A stretch of DNA of 64,000 bases. It comes from Verrucomicrobiota bacterium. Lineage in GTDB: Bacteria > Verrucomicrobiota > Verrucomicrobiia > Limisphaerales > UBA9464. A program made the translations under genes and the position numbers. The DNA lies in contig CANIZL010000017.1 of NCBI GenBank assembly GCA_947471985.1, forward strand, positions 1 through 64,000, read 5' to 3'. Below are positions 63,119 to 64,000 of the stretch, one piece after another. The notes under the pieces are model-generated. The model was not told the origin of the DNA, ran no database searches, and worked only from the letters and a program-made list of their open reading frames with translations. Every line of letters begins with the position of its first letter. The stretch's first letter is position 1.

Positions 63119-64000
63119 TCAGGCGGCTTGCGGGCGGAGCGAAGGCGACGCCGCCGCTGGAGGCGTGGCGTTGGAGTCCGTCGGGGACGGGGCCAGGAAC
63201 GGTTCCAATTCCTCGCCCTGACGGACGAGTCGTGCGCTGTTGAAGACCACGAACAGGGCTCCAACGTTGTGCAGGATCGCGGCCATGATGGGATGGATGC
63301 GTCCGATGGCGCCGCCGATGATGACGAGGACCACGAACACGATGCCGAAGAGGAAGTTCTGGTTGATGACGCTCCGGGCCATCCGGCTGAGCTTCACCAG
63401 GAAGGGCAGGCGGCGCAGATCGTTGTTCATGAGGGCGATGGTGGCTGAATTGATGGCCACTTCCGATCCGGCAGCGCCCATGGCGATGCTGATGTCACCG
63501 GCGGCGAGTGCGGGGGCGTCATTGACGCCGTCGCCGATCACCGCCACGCGATAACCCGCGGCCTTCGCCTGGCGGACAAATTCCACTTTGTCCTGCGGCA
63601 GGCACTCGGCCACCACTTCGGTGATCCCGATTTCCGTGGCGACCCGATCCGCGACCGGCTTGCGATCCCCGGAAACCATCGCGATGCGGAGGATGCCGGC
63701 GGCAGCCAGTTCCTTGATCGCTCCGGCGGCCTCGGCGCGGGTTTGGTCCTGGAGGCCGATCCACCCGAGGCACTTTCCGTCCCGCGCGACAAACAACAGA
63801 CTGAAACCGGCGGTTTCATCGAGGTCCACCGACTTCATGAAGTCGCCACTGATGCCATTGTCCTTGAGCCAGATCGCGCGGCCGACCACCACTCGGGTGC
63901 CGTCGACGGTTCCGGCCACGCCCTTTCCGGCGGTTTCCTTAAAGTCCCGGACGTCGGCCAGGGACACGCCGGCTTCGAGGGCGAGGCTGGTGATCGCCTT
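63119..64000 (-). CDS. Heavy-metal P1B-type ATPase (3' part, truncated by window end)
   Basis: The reading frame enters from the right edge; about 293 residues are visible. They include the end of the nucleotide-binding domain (GTVDGTRVVVGRAIWLK), the actuator-proximal IAMVSGDRKPVADRVATEIG, the hinge motif VIGDGVNDAPALAAGDISIAMG, and two C-terminal helices (FLFGIVFVVLVIIGGAIG and AAILHNVGALFVVFNSARLV). A short tail of 35 residues rich in Pro/Ala/Ser follows. The phosphorylation motif DKTGT and the CPC-type helix lie beyond the window. The HNVG in the last helix replaces the Asp found in Zn/Cd pumps, so the metal is uncertain. It precedes the ABC set by 39 bases on the same strand. Confidence 0.93.
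   Translation of the reverse strand, partial: KAITSLALEAGVSLADVRDFKETAGKGVAGTVDGTRVVVGRAIWLKDNGISGDFMKSVDLDETAGFSLLFVARDGKCLGWIGLQDQTRAEAAGAIKELAAAGILRIAMVSGDRKPVADRVATEIGITEVVAECLPQDKVEFVRQAKAAGYRVAVIGDGVNDAPALAAGDISIAMGAAGSEVAINSATIALMNNDLRRLPFLVKLSRMARSVINQNFLFGIVFVVLVIIGGAIGRIHPIMAAILHNVGALFVVFNSARLVRQGEELEPFLAPSPTDSNATPPAAASPSLRPQAA

Noticed and set aside
62027-63448. 473-residue open frame opposite the ABC ATPase
   Set aside because: It crosses two real minus-strand genes and has no motif; it is produced by third-position GC bias.

Overview
The window is about 64 kb of GC-rich bacterial chromosome. Its protein families point to the PVC superphylum, most likely Verrucomicrobiota of the Pedosphaera/Limisphaera type. 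The markers are DUF1501 with PSCyt1/PSCyt2/PSD1 proteins, a PVC-type heme-binding dehydrogenase, DUF1080 lipoproteins, stand-alone pseudopilin-headed proteins, XylR-type regulators, CRTAC1 proteins and LamG-rich secreted proteins. This lineage call is an inference from family content. There are no rRNA genes, recognisable tRNA genes, transposases, phage genes or CRISPR arrays.

Layout. 1-15 kb is a secreted/exported catabolic block: a BNR sialidase-like protein, a DUF1080 lipoprotein, a minus-strand set (PQQ propeller, second propeller, PSD1 cytochrome, Tat-exported DUF1501), a ceramidase-like/LamG protein and a large two-repeat secreted protein. A repeat-filled gap lies at 8.2-8.5 kb. 15-24.7 kb holds a methyltransferase, a CtpA-type protease, a GT4 glycosyltransferase, a Cys-rich sialidase-like protein, LepA, an acyl-CoA synthetase and a NagB-like protein. 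24.8-35.4 kb is mostly housekeeping: ScpB/ScpA, a GntR regulator with an ABC ATPase, PurK, ribosomal protein S20, YggT/YggU, a GnnA-like dehydrogenase, a DUF151 nuclease, a pseudopilin-like protein and RsfS.

35.5-40.2 kb is a tightly packed operon of a flavin-dependent halogenase, a CRTAC1/ASPIC-UnbV lipoprotein and a TPR lipoprotein. It is the most interesting gene set here. 40.3-50 kb holds a 1045-residue LamG/Ig/CHRD protein divergent from a pseudopilin-like protein, then a Gfo/Idh/MocA oxidoreductase, a PVC heme-binding dehydrogenase and a XylR-type regulator, which look like a sugar or sugar-acid catabolic unit. 50.2-55.4 kb holds a LOG-family protein, an M16 peptidase, an agmatinase-family protein and leuB overlapped by apbE. 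55.5-64 kb has a HAMP-adenylate cyclase, an unrecognised secreted protein, a translationally coupled ABC ATPase/permease/orphan trio and the 3' part of a P1B metal ATPase that runs off the window.

Most genes are intact, densely packed and full length. Several neighbours overlap by 1-4 bases (TAATG, ATGA), suggesting translational coupling. Shine-Dalgarno sequences are mostly weak, so starts were chosen mainly from family N-termini and signal peptides.
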